DNA of 64,000 nucleotides. Origin: Rallus limicola (lineage: Eukaryota; Chordata; Aves; Gruiformes; Rallidae). The DNA lies in contig JAKCOZ010000001.1 of assembly GCA_022605955.1 (NCBI GenBank), forward strand, positions 75,274,520 to 75,338,519, given 5' to 3'. The notes beneath the pieces were generated by a model. It saw only the letters and a program-made list of their open reading frames with translations, was not told where the DNA came from and searched no databases. Below, in pieces: positions 11,364-22,547 of the stretch. The first letter of the stretch is position 1. Every line of letters begins with the position of its first letter. The translations under genes and the position numbers were made by a program.

Positions 11364-13234
11364 CTTAAGTTCCCAGTTCCAAGAGAAATCATACGTGCAA
11401 TGATAGACGACAAAAGGGCATGCTGTGCTCTCCTCTATTTCAGCTGAATGACAGCTCCACTAACAGGGAACTGAGACACACACTGCAAAATCTAAAAGAG
11501 TGGGTACTTGATATGAGCATGCTCAGTATCTAATTTAAAATGGCCTGATGCTTCATCTCAGCATGAGATGGCCTACTTCCAAACAATTTCAGAACTTTTA
11601 AGTAAAATCTAAAATCATTAACTGAAATATGCAGAACTCAGCTACCAAGCAGTATGGATTTTTAATTTTTTTTTTTTTTTTAAATCTGCGCTGATGCACA
11701 GATAACATTGGCATTGCTTCCCTGCAAGGCATCCTAGGGCTTAAACACCATCATCATGTGCTTCAATGTAATTACATGACGCTACCATAATAGACGGAAA
11801 ACCTTTTCAGGATAGCCCATGATTTGAACACTAAACAGCACAATTCATTAATCAGATGAAAACAACAAATCTGTTAAATATTATCCAAAACAATGTAAGA
11901 ATTATCCTACCTGGTGATTTCTGAGATTTATTTTTTTTTCTTGAGGATGGAGGAGGCAAGAAGGAAGGCTAGAGAACTGTCTAACAAGTGATTTATGCCG
12001 TAAAGCAGTTTACCTCCACTTAAAATTTCTTTATACATAAAGAAACCATTTAGCTTCCAAATGAAAAAAAAGTATTTTGATACTGAAAGCCAGGACATTC
12101 ATATGCAAAAATTCTATGTTAAGCCCTCTCCCTTCAGAGATTAACATCCTATAATTCACCCACAGACAGACACAAAGTAGTATAGAGACCTTTTATGTTT
12201 TGGTTTTTTCTCTCTCACAGGTCTTTTTCCATATTTATTGTATATTCATTTGAAAAAAAAAATGAATACTCTGTGTCTTTTCCCTTGTGAGAAGACAAAA
12301 GCTATGCCCCAGGCACTTCTGTTTTTTCTTAAATGCATTTCTGCTTATCATTCAAGCAGAAAGCAAAGCCAGGCAGGCTACTTTATAAATGGTAAGTTTT
12401 AAAAGATGCTACATAAAACCCAAGACCAACCACCTCCTGGTCTCTACCACAGCTGTGCACAGAAATACTTAACTGTATTTGGAATAAACTCTGCTACCAG
12501 GAAGGCATGTCATGAAAACCTCTGCTTCTAATATGGTGGAAAAAGGTTAATGTAATGAGAGGCTAGACATTATTCTAAAGTTTCGCTGATGTGTTCAGCT
12601 AACTTAAAAATGAGGTTTTCATAACTGTGCAAAAATACTTCTACCTAGTACAAGAAACTGCAGATTCATTCACACTGATCTGAAATGTAAGATACACACT
12701 GCACTCCTATGCTTTGAAAATCTTCTTGGCATGAAAACAAAATATTTACTAAGGTTATTATTTTAGCATTCACCCTTGACCTTTGCCTTTGAACTCACAA
12801 AGTGCTAGGAAGTACTTTTACTTCAGAAGTTCCTCCCAGGCATAAACCCACAAGTCAAAATGTATATAGAGCTAGGGCACAGATAAAACTCACTTGCAAG
12901 AACAAATTAAAACATCGCATTACAAATTTCAGAGATAACACTACTTGACTATACAAATAAGTTTATTTTTAATTATGTAATGCTAACTTCATTAATTTGA
13001 TTTTTAATCATGTAATAACTTGGTAGCTAGTTTTCTTACACCCATACATACAAAAACCAAAACTACAAGACCTGTCCAGGCTGCAAAATTCAAATGAATT
13101 CTGTGGTCTACCATTAGGTGATGAGAAGTCTGCTTCTTGATAGGAATTTAAGTACTTCCTTGCCAGCTAATGAACTCTTTAAAGAAAAGGGAAATGAGTA
13201 TCAAATCATATTTCACATTTTAATCTAAGCTTAC

Positions 13235-13361
13235 CTTCTCTCATCAACTAACTTCCCATCAGTTGCTCTGTTACTGCTCTCTGAACTTCCACAAAGATTC
13301 AGACTGGTGAAATACGACTTACTCTTACAATGCAAGTTGTTGGCAACATAAGCATTCCCTC
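13235..13361 (-). other. Candidate minus-strand exon (127 bp)
   Basis: The longest splice-flanked open segment outside repeats. On the minus strand it follows a pyrimidine-rich acceptor (acatttcttcaatcag) and ends before gtaagc. One frame is open for 41 codons, entering with two bases and leaving with two. It begins GNAYVANNLHCKSKSYFTSL and ends RATDGKLVDER. The other two frames contain stops. The peptide is serine- and asparagine-rich, with no motif I recognise. An open frame of this length between good splice sites is still expected a few times by chance in a window this size. Confidence 0.25.
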
Positions 13362-14041
13362 CTGATTGAAGAAATGTTTTCAGCCAGACAGGTTTGACCT
13401 AGCTTCATTCTTAAAAAATAAATAAATCTGTATCTACACCTAATCAGTAGCTTACAGTTTCCACATATGGAAAATGAAGGGGGAAAAAAGTTGTTAATCC
13501 ATTAAAATTTGAAGTAAACACTATTCTCTTGTTTCAGGTTCATTATCCTTTGCTTCCCAAAATCCTATCAAGCTGAGCATAAATTTGAAGAATTTTCATC
13601 AAGGTAGACAACAATTTACAGATTCAGAAAGTCTGCTCTGAAGTTACATTTTTATGGGTATATTCTCCCCTCAAAAGACAAATTTTCATGGAAAAATCCC
13701 CCTCTGCATTTCTTGGACATCTGTCCAACTTCTTATGTGAGCTTAATGAAGTTACAAGACAGGTTTTGCTCCTCCTTTTGATGAAATCTGTATTTTATTC
13801 TCTTAACAACCTACAAATTTTAGCTACAGTAACAAAACGTAAAAGGGCTCTGAATAGAACATAAAAATAGTTCAACAAGAAATGCAAAATGCTACTTGCA
13901 AAAAAAGTCTCTCACTGAACTTGAAAGAGTTCCTTTACAAGGACATAAATTAGTTTCAAGATCTGCATGTTTGATAAGAATGTTTTATAGTGAGCCAGTA
14001 TAAATTTGCCAATTTGTAATCCAATAAACACCTCTTTAAAG

Positions 14042-14088
14042 ACAAAAACCCAACAAAACCAAAACAAAAAAACACAAACCCACAAAAA
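14042..14088. repeat. A/C-only low-complexity tract
   Basis: Forty-seven consecutive bases contain only A and C, with no G or T. Similar tracts recur at 20494-20552, 26071-26155, about 48838-48904, 49119-49149 and 49680-49719. Confidence 0.9.
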
Positions 14089-15517
14089 GCAAACACAGTA
14101 GGAAAATACAGTCTGTACATAGGACTTCCAAAAAATAAATATTCTTCTGAACCTGACAACCTGGCATTAGTTTAAAAATCAAGCTTCAGACCTGGAAGCA
14201 GAAACACTTCTCAAGTTTCTGCATGGATATCCAAACCAAAGCCTTGCTACTGCTCAGCACACTAAAACTATACCAGACTTCTGCATGGTACTATAAAAGC
14301 TGAATTCAGTGAGTCCTAAGAGAGCACTGCAGAAATAAGATTAGTTTCAGTAAACTCAGCACACCTTTAGAGACATCTTTTCTCCTTTCTAACAGCTTCT
14401 TAGCAGCAGTTCAGAGATCAACACCTTTGATCACCAGATCTGACAGCAGAGCAGCTCATTTTAATAGGATGGGTGTTTTGCATTATACTTAGATTCATTA
14501 AGTCTCAATATCAAACTCACCACTATTTCAGAACGAAGTAGTATTCACTCTCAAGCTTATGACTAACTTTATATGGACTTTATAAAACATTTTGTGTTAT
14601 ACAACTGATGTTTTTAATTAAATATAATAAATTCTTCAGTAAATTATATACAGCTGAGTTTCATGAGACTTTCTGGCATCCTAATAATTATTCCACAATC
14701 ATGTCTCTTATACACAAGCTCTTCCAGCTCTCTTCTTGGTTTTGGCGTGATCATACAAGCAGCTTTCCTGGATTTGGTCTACTCTAAATAATGCCTCAAA
14801 ATACCTCTCAAATACTATACCATAGAAACCTAGAATTTCTTCGTTTTCCATTTAGTTTATAGCTACGTTCTCCAGAAATATGTAGCCATTTAAATCTGTT
14901 TGCCATTGTGTTTTTACATCTTAACTATCAGCTGAGCTATTCATGTCAAAAGAGCACTTTTAAAATAAAACCAAGGTAAAGTATGTGTCTGGATGTAGAC
15001 AATCAAATGAAAAAAAAAAAGATATTTTTCTCTTATTTACATAACATTTACATTCTTGTTTCTACTCATCATTTTGCTTGTGCTACGCATTTCCAATGTG
15101 CCTACTGTGTAATACTGAAATCTTACTACATTAATAATCACATCTCTCTGTTGCTTTTCTTTTCCTAATATTCCTGTATATGATTTGAAAGTATTGTCTT
15201 GTTTTATGGCTTTCCTTTCCATCCCATTAATTATTTTTGCTTTCTTCGACTTCCTTGTATTTCCCCTATTGTTAAGCCATCTCCCAGCACCTTCAATACT
15301 AAAAGCAAATTAGATGTTGAATATTACTCATTAATAGTAATTTTGAACAATCAGGAACAAAAACAGCTGATAAAAAGGAACATGCCAATTTTCTGAACTT
15401 TTATTAATGTACATATCATATGGCTAAAGGCACCGGAGAATCACAGAGTGTTACGGGGTGGAATGGGTACCTTGAAAGATCATCTATAGTCCAACCCTGC
15501 TGCCAGAGGAGGATCAC

Positions 15518-15712
15518 CTAGACTAAATCACACAGAAGCATGTCCAGGTGGGTTTTGTATGTCTCCAGAAAAGGAAACTCCACAGCCTCTCTGGGAAGTC
15601 CATTCCAGTGCTCTGCCACCCTCACAGCAAAAAACTTCCTCCTTATGTTCACATGGAGCCTCTTATACTCCAGCTTGCACCCGTTGCCCCTTGTTCTATC
15701 ACTGGCCATCAC
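15518..15712 (-). pseudogene. CR1 ORF2 C-terminal fragment
   Basis: A 64-codon frame carrying the conserved C-terminus of the CR1 polyprotein. [16 protein letters not shown] is followed by [20 protein letters not shown] and a final [16 protein letters not shown] before the stop. The order and the stop position agree with the family, and the 3' untranslated end follows within about 90 bases. The segment between this and the preceding fragment (about 15713-15890) also resembles CR1 at nucleotide level but is frame-broken. Confidence 0.95.
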
Positions 15713-15891
15713 TGTGAAGAGTCTGGCTCCATTCTCCTGACTCTCACCTTTTACATAGACATTGATGAGGTTACCCCTCAGTCTCCTACAAGCTAAAGAG
15801 GCCCAGCTCCCTCAGCTTTTCCTCATAAGGAAGATGTTCCATTCCTTCAATTACCTTGGTGGCCCTGCGCTGGACTCTTTCAAGGAGCTCC

Positions 15892-16314
15892 CTATGTTCC
15901 TTTAACTGGGGGGCCCAGAACTGGACACAATATTCCAGGTGCGGTCTCACGAGGGCAGAGGGGGAGAGGGACCTCTCTTGACCTTCTCACTACCCCCCTT
16001 CTAATACACCTCAGGATGCCACTGGCCTTCTTAGCCACAAGGGCACATTGCTGGCTCATGTTCATCCTGCTGTCCACCGGGACCCCCAGGTCCCTTTCCC
16101 CAATGTTGCTCTCCAACATGCCCATCCCCAACCTACACTGGTACTTGGGGTTGTTCTTCCCCAGATGCAAGACTCTGCACTTGCTCTTGTTACATTTAAT
16201 TTCTCCCCACTTGACTCTCCAGCCAGTCCAGATCTTGGTGGGTGGCAGCACAGCCCTCTGGTGTGTCAGCCACCCCTCCCAGTTTTGTGATGAGCAAACT
16301 TGGTGACATTGCAC
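15892..16314 (-). pseudogene. CR1 reverse transcriptase fragment (thumb/connection region)
   Basis: The continuation of the same CR1 reading region in a different frame. Family landmarks are KSKCRVLHLGKNNPKY, ERDLGVPVDSRMNMSQQCA and LVAKKASGILRCIRRGVV, which correspond to the conserved segment downstream of the catalytic box. The first residues of this frame, up to about 16200, are out of phase with the family, so at least two frameshifts separate it from the palm fragment. It ends in a shifted tail. Not a host gene. Confidence 0.95.
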
Positions 16315-16685
16315 TCTATTCCCTCATCTAGGTCACTGATGAATATATGGAATTGCACTGGTCCCAGTACCGACTCCTGAGGGACTCCACTAGAGACAGA
16401 CCTCCAGCTAGACTCTGTCCCACTGACCACAACACTACTTCTTTCTTGACTTCTTTCCTTCAACCAGTTCACAATCCACTGCACTACCTGATCCTCCAAA
16501 CCACACTTCCTCAGTTTAGCCATGAGGATGCTGCGGGAGATGGTGTCGAATGCTTTACTGAAATCAAGGGAAACCACCTCCACTGCCCAACTATCATCTA
16601 TCCACCTGATTATGTCTTCATAAAAGGCTATCAGGTTGGTCAAACATGACTTCTCCTTAGCAAGCTGACTGCTCCTAATGACCAT
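16266..16685 (-). pseudogene. CR1 reverse transcriptase fragment (palm domain)
   Basis: A 139-codon remnant of the LINE reverse transcriptase. In order it shows [16 protein letters not shown] (entry to the fingers/palm), [18 protein letters not shown] (motif A with its aspartate) and [19 protein letters not shown] (motif B; the family has SGVPQGSVLGP). The frame ends [11 protein letters not shown] just where the catalytic FADDTKLGG box belongs. The following conserved residues ([16 protein letters not shown]) are found in another frame, so a short deletion has removed the catalytic aspartates and shifted the frame. The nominal ATG is not the real start; homology continues upstream of it to about 16730 (SKHIKDKM). 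No activity is possible. Confidence 0.95.
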
Positions 16686-16738
16686 CTTATCCTTGATGTG
16701 CTTAGAGACTGAACTGAGGAGAAGCTGGTATTAATCAG

Positions 16739-16756
16739 TTCCTCATTAATGAGGAA
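16739..16756. repeat. Perfect 18-bp palindrome at CR1 5' boundary
   Basis: ttcctcattaatgaggaa is its own reverse complement. It lies within a few bases of where CR1 similarity ends. Confidence 0.9.
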
Positions 16757-18479
16757 AAATGAGGACTAGGAGATAAGAGCACCATAAAAAGATGGCATTT
16801 GTCTTCTATGTTTTTACAGTTATCTGAGTAGTTGACTCCAGCTCTTCAGAGGAGCAACAACTTCTCTTACTCCACTCTTAGCAAACCTGCAGCAAACCTA
16901 AAAACCCCAGATAGTCTTGAACTACCTCGTGCGGCTTGCACAGCACACCAAAAGTCCATTACCATAACTGACTCAAAGCACCTTCTCTAAAGGATGCCCT
17001 CTTCGTGTTTTCTCTTCGTTTGAAGGCTTCACAATGGAGGTCTTGACAATTACATGACATGGTATGAAAGGCAAATGAGGCATAAAAGGATCCACAAAAT
17101 ACATTTACTACATCAGCTGAGAAGAGACCTGTATTCTACTCCTTACAAAGTTACTGCAAGCCCCTGGTAGTCTTTCACTCTTCATATGCCCAAGATTAGA
17201 CTGGATAGTCAACTATGAGTGCATGGATTACCACTTACATTGTCATTTACTTCCTAAATATAGGTATACTAAATGTTACAGATATAATAGTTTGTGCTTA
17301 GCCTCTTAAATAAGTATAAAGGAAAAACAAGGTTCATATGTGCTGTTCAGAGCTTATAAAAGCAGACTGCGTGTTGATCTTTAATAGATGATTCATCTGG
17401 AAAATGGTATCAGACAACATGCCAGAACATATAAAACTGTCACTGCTGCCCAGATTGCTAGTGTTGTTTTCCAAGTTCATATATACATACATATATATTT
17501 ATATTACAGGGTGTCTGAGACTTAAGATCAGGCCTGAACCAACAACCTTCCATAAATACAAGCTACATATGTGCCTATCCTGATGACAAGCTCCAGCTAT
17601 ATGAATACAGACGACACACTACCTTCCTCAGAGTAAACAGAATTCCCCCCTCCCCATTATTCTCTTAAAAATTTTCTTTCTTTTAAAAAAATAGTTATTA
17701 GCTCTAGAAACACAATCAAGATGGCCAAGAAAACAACAAACAAAGGAACTGCACTTGGTAACGCAAGTTCTTGCCTTTCTAAAATTCAACCCATTAGTGC
17801 CATCCCTTTTTATTGTATGTCTATTCCCAGAATTGCTATTACACCCCCCCCCACACACACACACACACCCCTATATCTATACAGATATATCTAGTGATTC
17901 TATATGTTTGCTTCTGCTCAAAACTGACAGTCTTGGGAATTCAATCTGAACAGTTATTCTCATCGCCCAATCCAAGTGATTTTTCTGCAAATTTCTTATG
18001 CTGAAAAAAAAAAATAAAATTGTGCAAGCCCAAGAAATTTTTTAGGGCAACATCACTACAGGCCAGGTTGGCTGATAAAACGTCCTTCTATTCTATGTAG
18101 CATCCACAAAAGCAACATAAAATATTGTTCATTTTTGGATGCAGCACAGAACACAGGGGAAACAACCCATCAAATACAAACTCTTCTGTGCAAGGAACTT
18201 CGAAGCTCACCAGCCCTTGTGTGCTCCAAGACCTACAGTAATTTTCAAATCCTTATTCAACAACTGTCATGTAGCACAAATCCCTTTTATTAACTGATAA
18301 ACCCAGAGTTTAAACTAATGGGATCCCATCCAGAAAATATCAAACCAACATATTAGCCAGCCAAAGCTCTTTGCAAGTTTTTTAAACTCACTCTGAATTG
18401 CAGTTACATATGGACCCATTACGCTTCTTTATATTAACAGAAGGAATTCTAAAGTAAAGATATCCTTTTGTAGATTTAT
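16757..18479. other. Unassigned AT-rich DNA
   Basis: Unique sequence with a C-run plus CA microsatellite at 17844-17870 and an AT-rich run near 17480-17505. No gene is recognised. Confidence 0.6.
17844..17870. repeat. Poly-C followed by (CA)n
   Basis: Nine consecutive C, then nine or so CA units. The short frames across it are artefacts of the repeat. Confidence 0.9.
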
Positions 18480-18562
18480 CATTTAATATTTAGAAAACAA
18501 ATACAGTAACTTAATGAATTTGAAACTATTTAGAAAAACATGCTACTCTGACAACTTGTTGA
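18480..18562. repeat. Direct duplication, copy A
   Basis: From 'catttaatattta' to 'ctgacaacttgttga' this matches 19378-19465, with only scattered substitutions and a few small gaps. The two copies lie in the same orientation about 0.9 kb apart. Weaker similarity continues about 35 bases further. I recognise no transposon family. Confidence 0.85.
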
Positions 18563-19377
18563 CTGTGTACCCAATATTCAGTTCCAGACATAAGCGCAGG
18601 CTGAACCAATACAAACTAGATCTCCGCCTCATCTCCCAATTGTCTCAAAATGCAAAAAATTAAGTTGACAAAAAACCTCCAGTGAAAGAGAGGACAAAGT
18701 CTTCTGCAAAAGCATAATGTATTGCAAAGAAAATGTGCATTGCTTATTTCAAAATTATTTGAAGCCAAAGAGAGATCAGCATCACTAAATAGAAAGGTAA
18801 ACAAAGTTCACTGAAAGAAAGAAAAATTAAGTTTTCAAATGGGAAAAAAAAAAAAACTAAGTTCAGTGAGAACTCACAAACAGGCAAGTCAAAAGACTAC
18901 ATTGAAGGCTCTGAGGAACCACTTGTGAATACACAGAGGGTGACAGACCAAGAGGCAGACCCAGTATCTCCAGCCTAATATAGCTCTTCTTTCAAAGTTC
19001 AGAATCAGGAAGCCTTTCAACCAAGAAAAGACATTTAAAAAAATAAATAAAAAGAAAGAAAAAAACCAACCAAGAGAGCTGGGAGAAGGTAAGGTCACTG
19101 CAGAAAGCTCAGCTACGTTATTTTTCTGGCTTTGTTTTCACAGTTGGGGAAGCCTCTATGATGCCCTTGTTTACCTAATGGACTCAAAGCAGATTGTCCA
19201 ACAAATTAAAGTACTGGTTGAACAGGGTGAGGCAGCCAGATGGTGGTTCTGTAACCACAGAGCTTATCTGTTGTACAAGGTATTCAAACTGCCTCAGTTT
19301 CACAGAACTGGAAGGTCCCTGACTAAGTTTTACAGAGCTTCCAGGGTCAGCCAGAGGACTACTGACCAGATAGTTAC
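18563..19377. other. Unassigned spacer between the duplicated segments
   Basis: Unique sequence including a plus-strand frame at 19178-19384 (68 codons) with no recognised features. There are no clear transposon ends. Confidence 0.5.
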
Positions 19378-19465
19378 CATTTAATATTTATAAACCAAAT
19401 ACAATCCTTTAATGAATTTAAAAATAACTATTTTAGAAAAACATGCTATTCTGACAACTTGTTGA
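19378..19465. repeat. Direct duplication, copy B
   Basis: Partner of the copy at 18480-18562. A 5-base longer version with small insertions in the A/T-rich middle. Confidence 0.85.
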
Positions 19466-20493
19466 TGGTGCTAACCCTAAGGTTCGTACCAGGCAAAGCA
19501 GCAAGGACTATTCTAAATAACTGAATTAGCAAGTACGCTACTCCTGTTGCAATGGAGAAGAGTGACCACAGCTTTTGCAAATGAAAGCCATACACGAGAG
19601 ATCGATTAGATTTAGTAGTAAACACACTAACAGTAAACCCCCCCAAGCAAACTAAAAGCAAAGGAGGAAACAAAAAAGTGAACAGGTTTTTCAGCTCACA
19701 GAGAACCTAGTGTTCCTAAAACTAACCTTGTATTTGCTCTTCATCCTGATTACAAATAGGGGATGACTACAGAAGTAAAATGCGACCAAGGAACATTTCA
19801 TACCAAAGATGCTATTCAGAACAGCAGCACCAAAAAAGGATCCAACTGAAGAATTACAGAGGAATGATATAAGATTAAGAACAAAGCAGTAAAATAGCAA
19901 ATGATATTTAATAGTGGCAACATAACATGAGGCAAATGAGAAAACCCCGAGCTGACCATTTCTACTACGGAACGAAACCTTAGATTCCAACGGATACGTA
20001 CGCATACACGGCTCATCTCACAGAGGTTGTCTGTAGATTAATCCTTACCCACATACAAAACAAAATCCCACAGAAGCTCCACAAAGTGGCAACAAGGATG
20101 ACTAAAGGGTACAGAACACTTTCTACATGTAAGGAACAAAAATAAGATTGACTGGCCTCAGACTGAGGATGTGCTAAAGAGCCTTTTATCATTCAGGCTT
20201 TTATGGTAAAAAACACACCACTGCACCTACATGAAAAGCAGGACACAGAAAATGAAACTAGGTGGTAGAGATTCAGAACTAAAGAGTGTGATAGTTCTTT
20301 GCATACACAGTTGCAGCACAGAGCTTCGTTTAGCCTCCAAAACAGCTTGTAGAGAGACTGTGTGGGTTCAGGAATGAATTCAGAAACCCATCCCATGTAG
20401 ATAAACACAAAGATATCCCCTCTGCCTCTGGAAGTCACTGAACCACAGGCTGTGAGTTGGCTGGGAATTCTTGTTTAGGCTCTCAAAAAACTT

Positions 20494-20552
20494 CAACAAA
20501 ACAACCCAACAAAAAAATCCACCCCAAAACACCCACCACACCAAAACAAAAA
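20494..20552. repeat. A/C-rich low-complexity tract
   Basis: Fifty-nine bases are A and C except for a single T. Confidence 0.9.
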
Positions 20553-22460
20553 TCCTTACCTCTGGCTATCAGTTTCTGACAACTGCTGCAAAACCCACAT
20601 GTTCTGTTAGAAACCTTGGAGCCAGGACGTATCAAAGTATGAGAGGTAGTTTCTCCTATGTGGCTGGTTTTCTCTGCTCAGTACTAACGGTATAATAGTA
20701 TGAGTTTATTACAAATCTAAGTGGTGCTTTGAGGGGAAGTTAGTTTTTTGTTGTGGATGGTGTTTTTTTCCCCCTTTCTTTCCCCTCCAAACTTGCAAAC
20801 TTCTTCAGGTATTTCTATTCTCTTGGCTTATCCAACATTTTTTTCAACAAGATAGGGAATGATGCACCAATGTGTGGCATGGAGTTGGTTTCACTTCAAA
20901 TTACACTCGTTTCCCAAATACCAACATCTTCCCCCAGCAGGCCAGAGCTTACAGACTGTTTCCTATTTCCCTGGAAATTGATTTCGTGGATTGTGGAAGG
21001 GAGAGGAGACTAATTCTCAAGTCATAGACACTGAAAGATTACTAAACCAGCGACTAGGATAATTAAACTCTGAATGATCCCCAGCTAATTTGCGGCTGAC
21101 CTTTACTACGCAACACAGGTGTGTAATTATAATTTGCAATCAGATACTCGATTATGAGAGCCCCTGGTAGGGAGTTCCCACAGATCTATGCCTAAAACAG
21201 GAATACTATTTAAATATACTTGGACAACAAATTCACAAGCCAGTCTGTGGATGTTTAATTTTATTCTCGACTCAATCACAAGATCCAGCACAGGGCCGGA
21301 TTAGCCACTAATATCACAGGCTTTCCTTTCGTGCAAGCTGCCACCCATTCAGCAGAACTATTCTCATCAAGAACTCCTACTGTCAGATACCGGCTGCTTA
21401 AACCACATCTAATCAAAGTGACAGTTAAAATAAAACCACCGCAGATGAAAATCATCATATTACAGCTTTCCCTTTCGTTAAAGTCAATTTAACTCATCTA
21501 ATGAGCTTTATGTTCTTCAATATGAAAAAGCCTACATGCTTCAATAAAAAAAACCAGAGGGAGCAACACTTTAAATGCTTTTTTAATTGACTTTTGTTTT
21601 CAGGCCAACAACCCAGGGATAAAATTTCATTATTACTTCAATATTTCAAGTCCTTCAAGAAGTATACAGTTTGTACTCAGGATACCATTCAAACATGATT
21701 CACAGGAAATAAGCTAAAAAAGAAACCACAAGAAAATTCAACAAATTAAATTGGAATTACATGACTAGTGAAAACCTCTTCAATTTTGAATTCTTCAGTC
21801 AAATTTTAGTTACGATAGCAAACACCAAGAATATTTTGCAAGCTACTCATATCTTCTTAAGATACCCATTTTTAAAACAAAGATATACTGACACTGACGT
21901 GTGAGTAATGTGTATTTACAGGATCTTTAAAAACAGAAAGGTGAATACTTGAGATTTTACTGACTTTAAGTGAAAGACTCATGCTTATATAAAGCACGTA
22001 AAAAAAAAAGTGAAAAAAAAAAATCACAGGAAGTTTGAGCAATGAAGCATGTGATGTATTACATGCTGAAACCAAACTCCAAAAACCTCTTTAGTCCAAA
22101 AAGTACAACAAAAACTTAATGAGCTAGGTAGGCAATATACGCAAGGTAGCTTTAATGGAAACCAGAGGAAATAATGCACAACTTAACTTGAACCTGTCTT
22201 TCAAATAGCTTCTGACAAGCTTGTTTTTTTGAGGATTTTTGTTTGTTTGTTGGGTTTTTTTAGGCTAAGGTATCAGTTATATGTACACATATCTATATAC
22301 TCAAAATGGAGAAAGGGAAAAGTATTTTAAAAGCTAAATTAACCGCGTTAGTTCAATGTTTGAAAAGGAGATTCTTGGTGCAGTACAGTGTGAAGTCCAG
22401 GCACACAATCAGTGTGCAAACAGTATCAACAGACAAAACCCGAAACAGTCTCTATTTCAG

Positions 22461-22547
22461 CTCATCTACAAGCTTCTCAATAGCAGCTCTGTCCACTACA
22501 ATGCCTTATGTACAAAGAGGTTTATCACTGCAATGTGCAGCTGTACG
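22461..22547 (+). other. Ambiguous candidate exon (87 bp, open on both strands)
   Basis: On the plus strand, an excellent acceptor (agtctctatttcag) precedes 29 open codons beginning LIYKLLNSSSVHYNALCTKR, and a gtaagc donor follows at 22548. The complementary strand reads IVVDRAAIEKLVDELK before a TAG, after a weaker acceptor. The two readings are mutually exclusive as exons and neither protein is recognised. A chance open segment is quite possible. Confidence 0.15.

Larger units (their letters stand above)
6014..15427. other. Unassigned AT-rich DNA
   Basis: Nine kilobases of mostly unique AT-rich sequence. Its first 250 bases are GC-richer and may continue the LTR remnant. The rest holds a hairpin at 8042-8075, an AC run at 8733-8752, a TTAA run at 9813-9835, an A/C-only tract at 14042-14088 and a few low-confidence candidate exons. 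The open frames at 7175-7582 and 9486-9788 are not recognised as genes. Confidence 0.6.
15428..16735 (-). mobile_element. CR1 LINE, 5'-truncated copy, antisense
   Basis: The clearest transposon in the window. Read on the minus strand it contains the C-terminal half of the CR1 second open frame (reverse transcriptase), then a short 3' untranslated end. The plus strand near 15440 shows the complement of the CR1 3' tail (gagaatcacagag... gatcatctatagtccaaccctg). The coding part is broken into at least three frames (see the three pseudogene entries). The 5' end stops near 16735, within the reverse-transcriptase domain, typical of CR1 truncation during target-primed reverse transcription. Divergence and frameshifts show it is long dead. 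The 3' boundary is approximate, and no target-site duplication is evident, which is usual for CR1. Confidence 0.97.
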
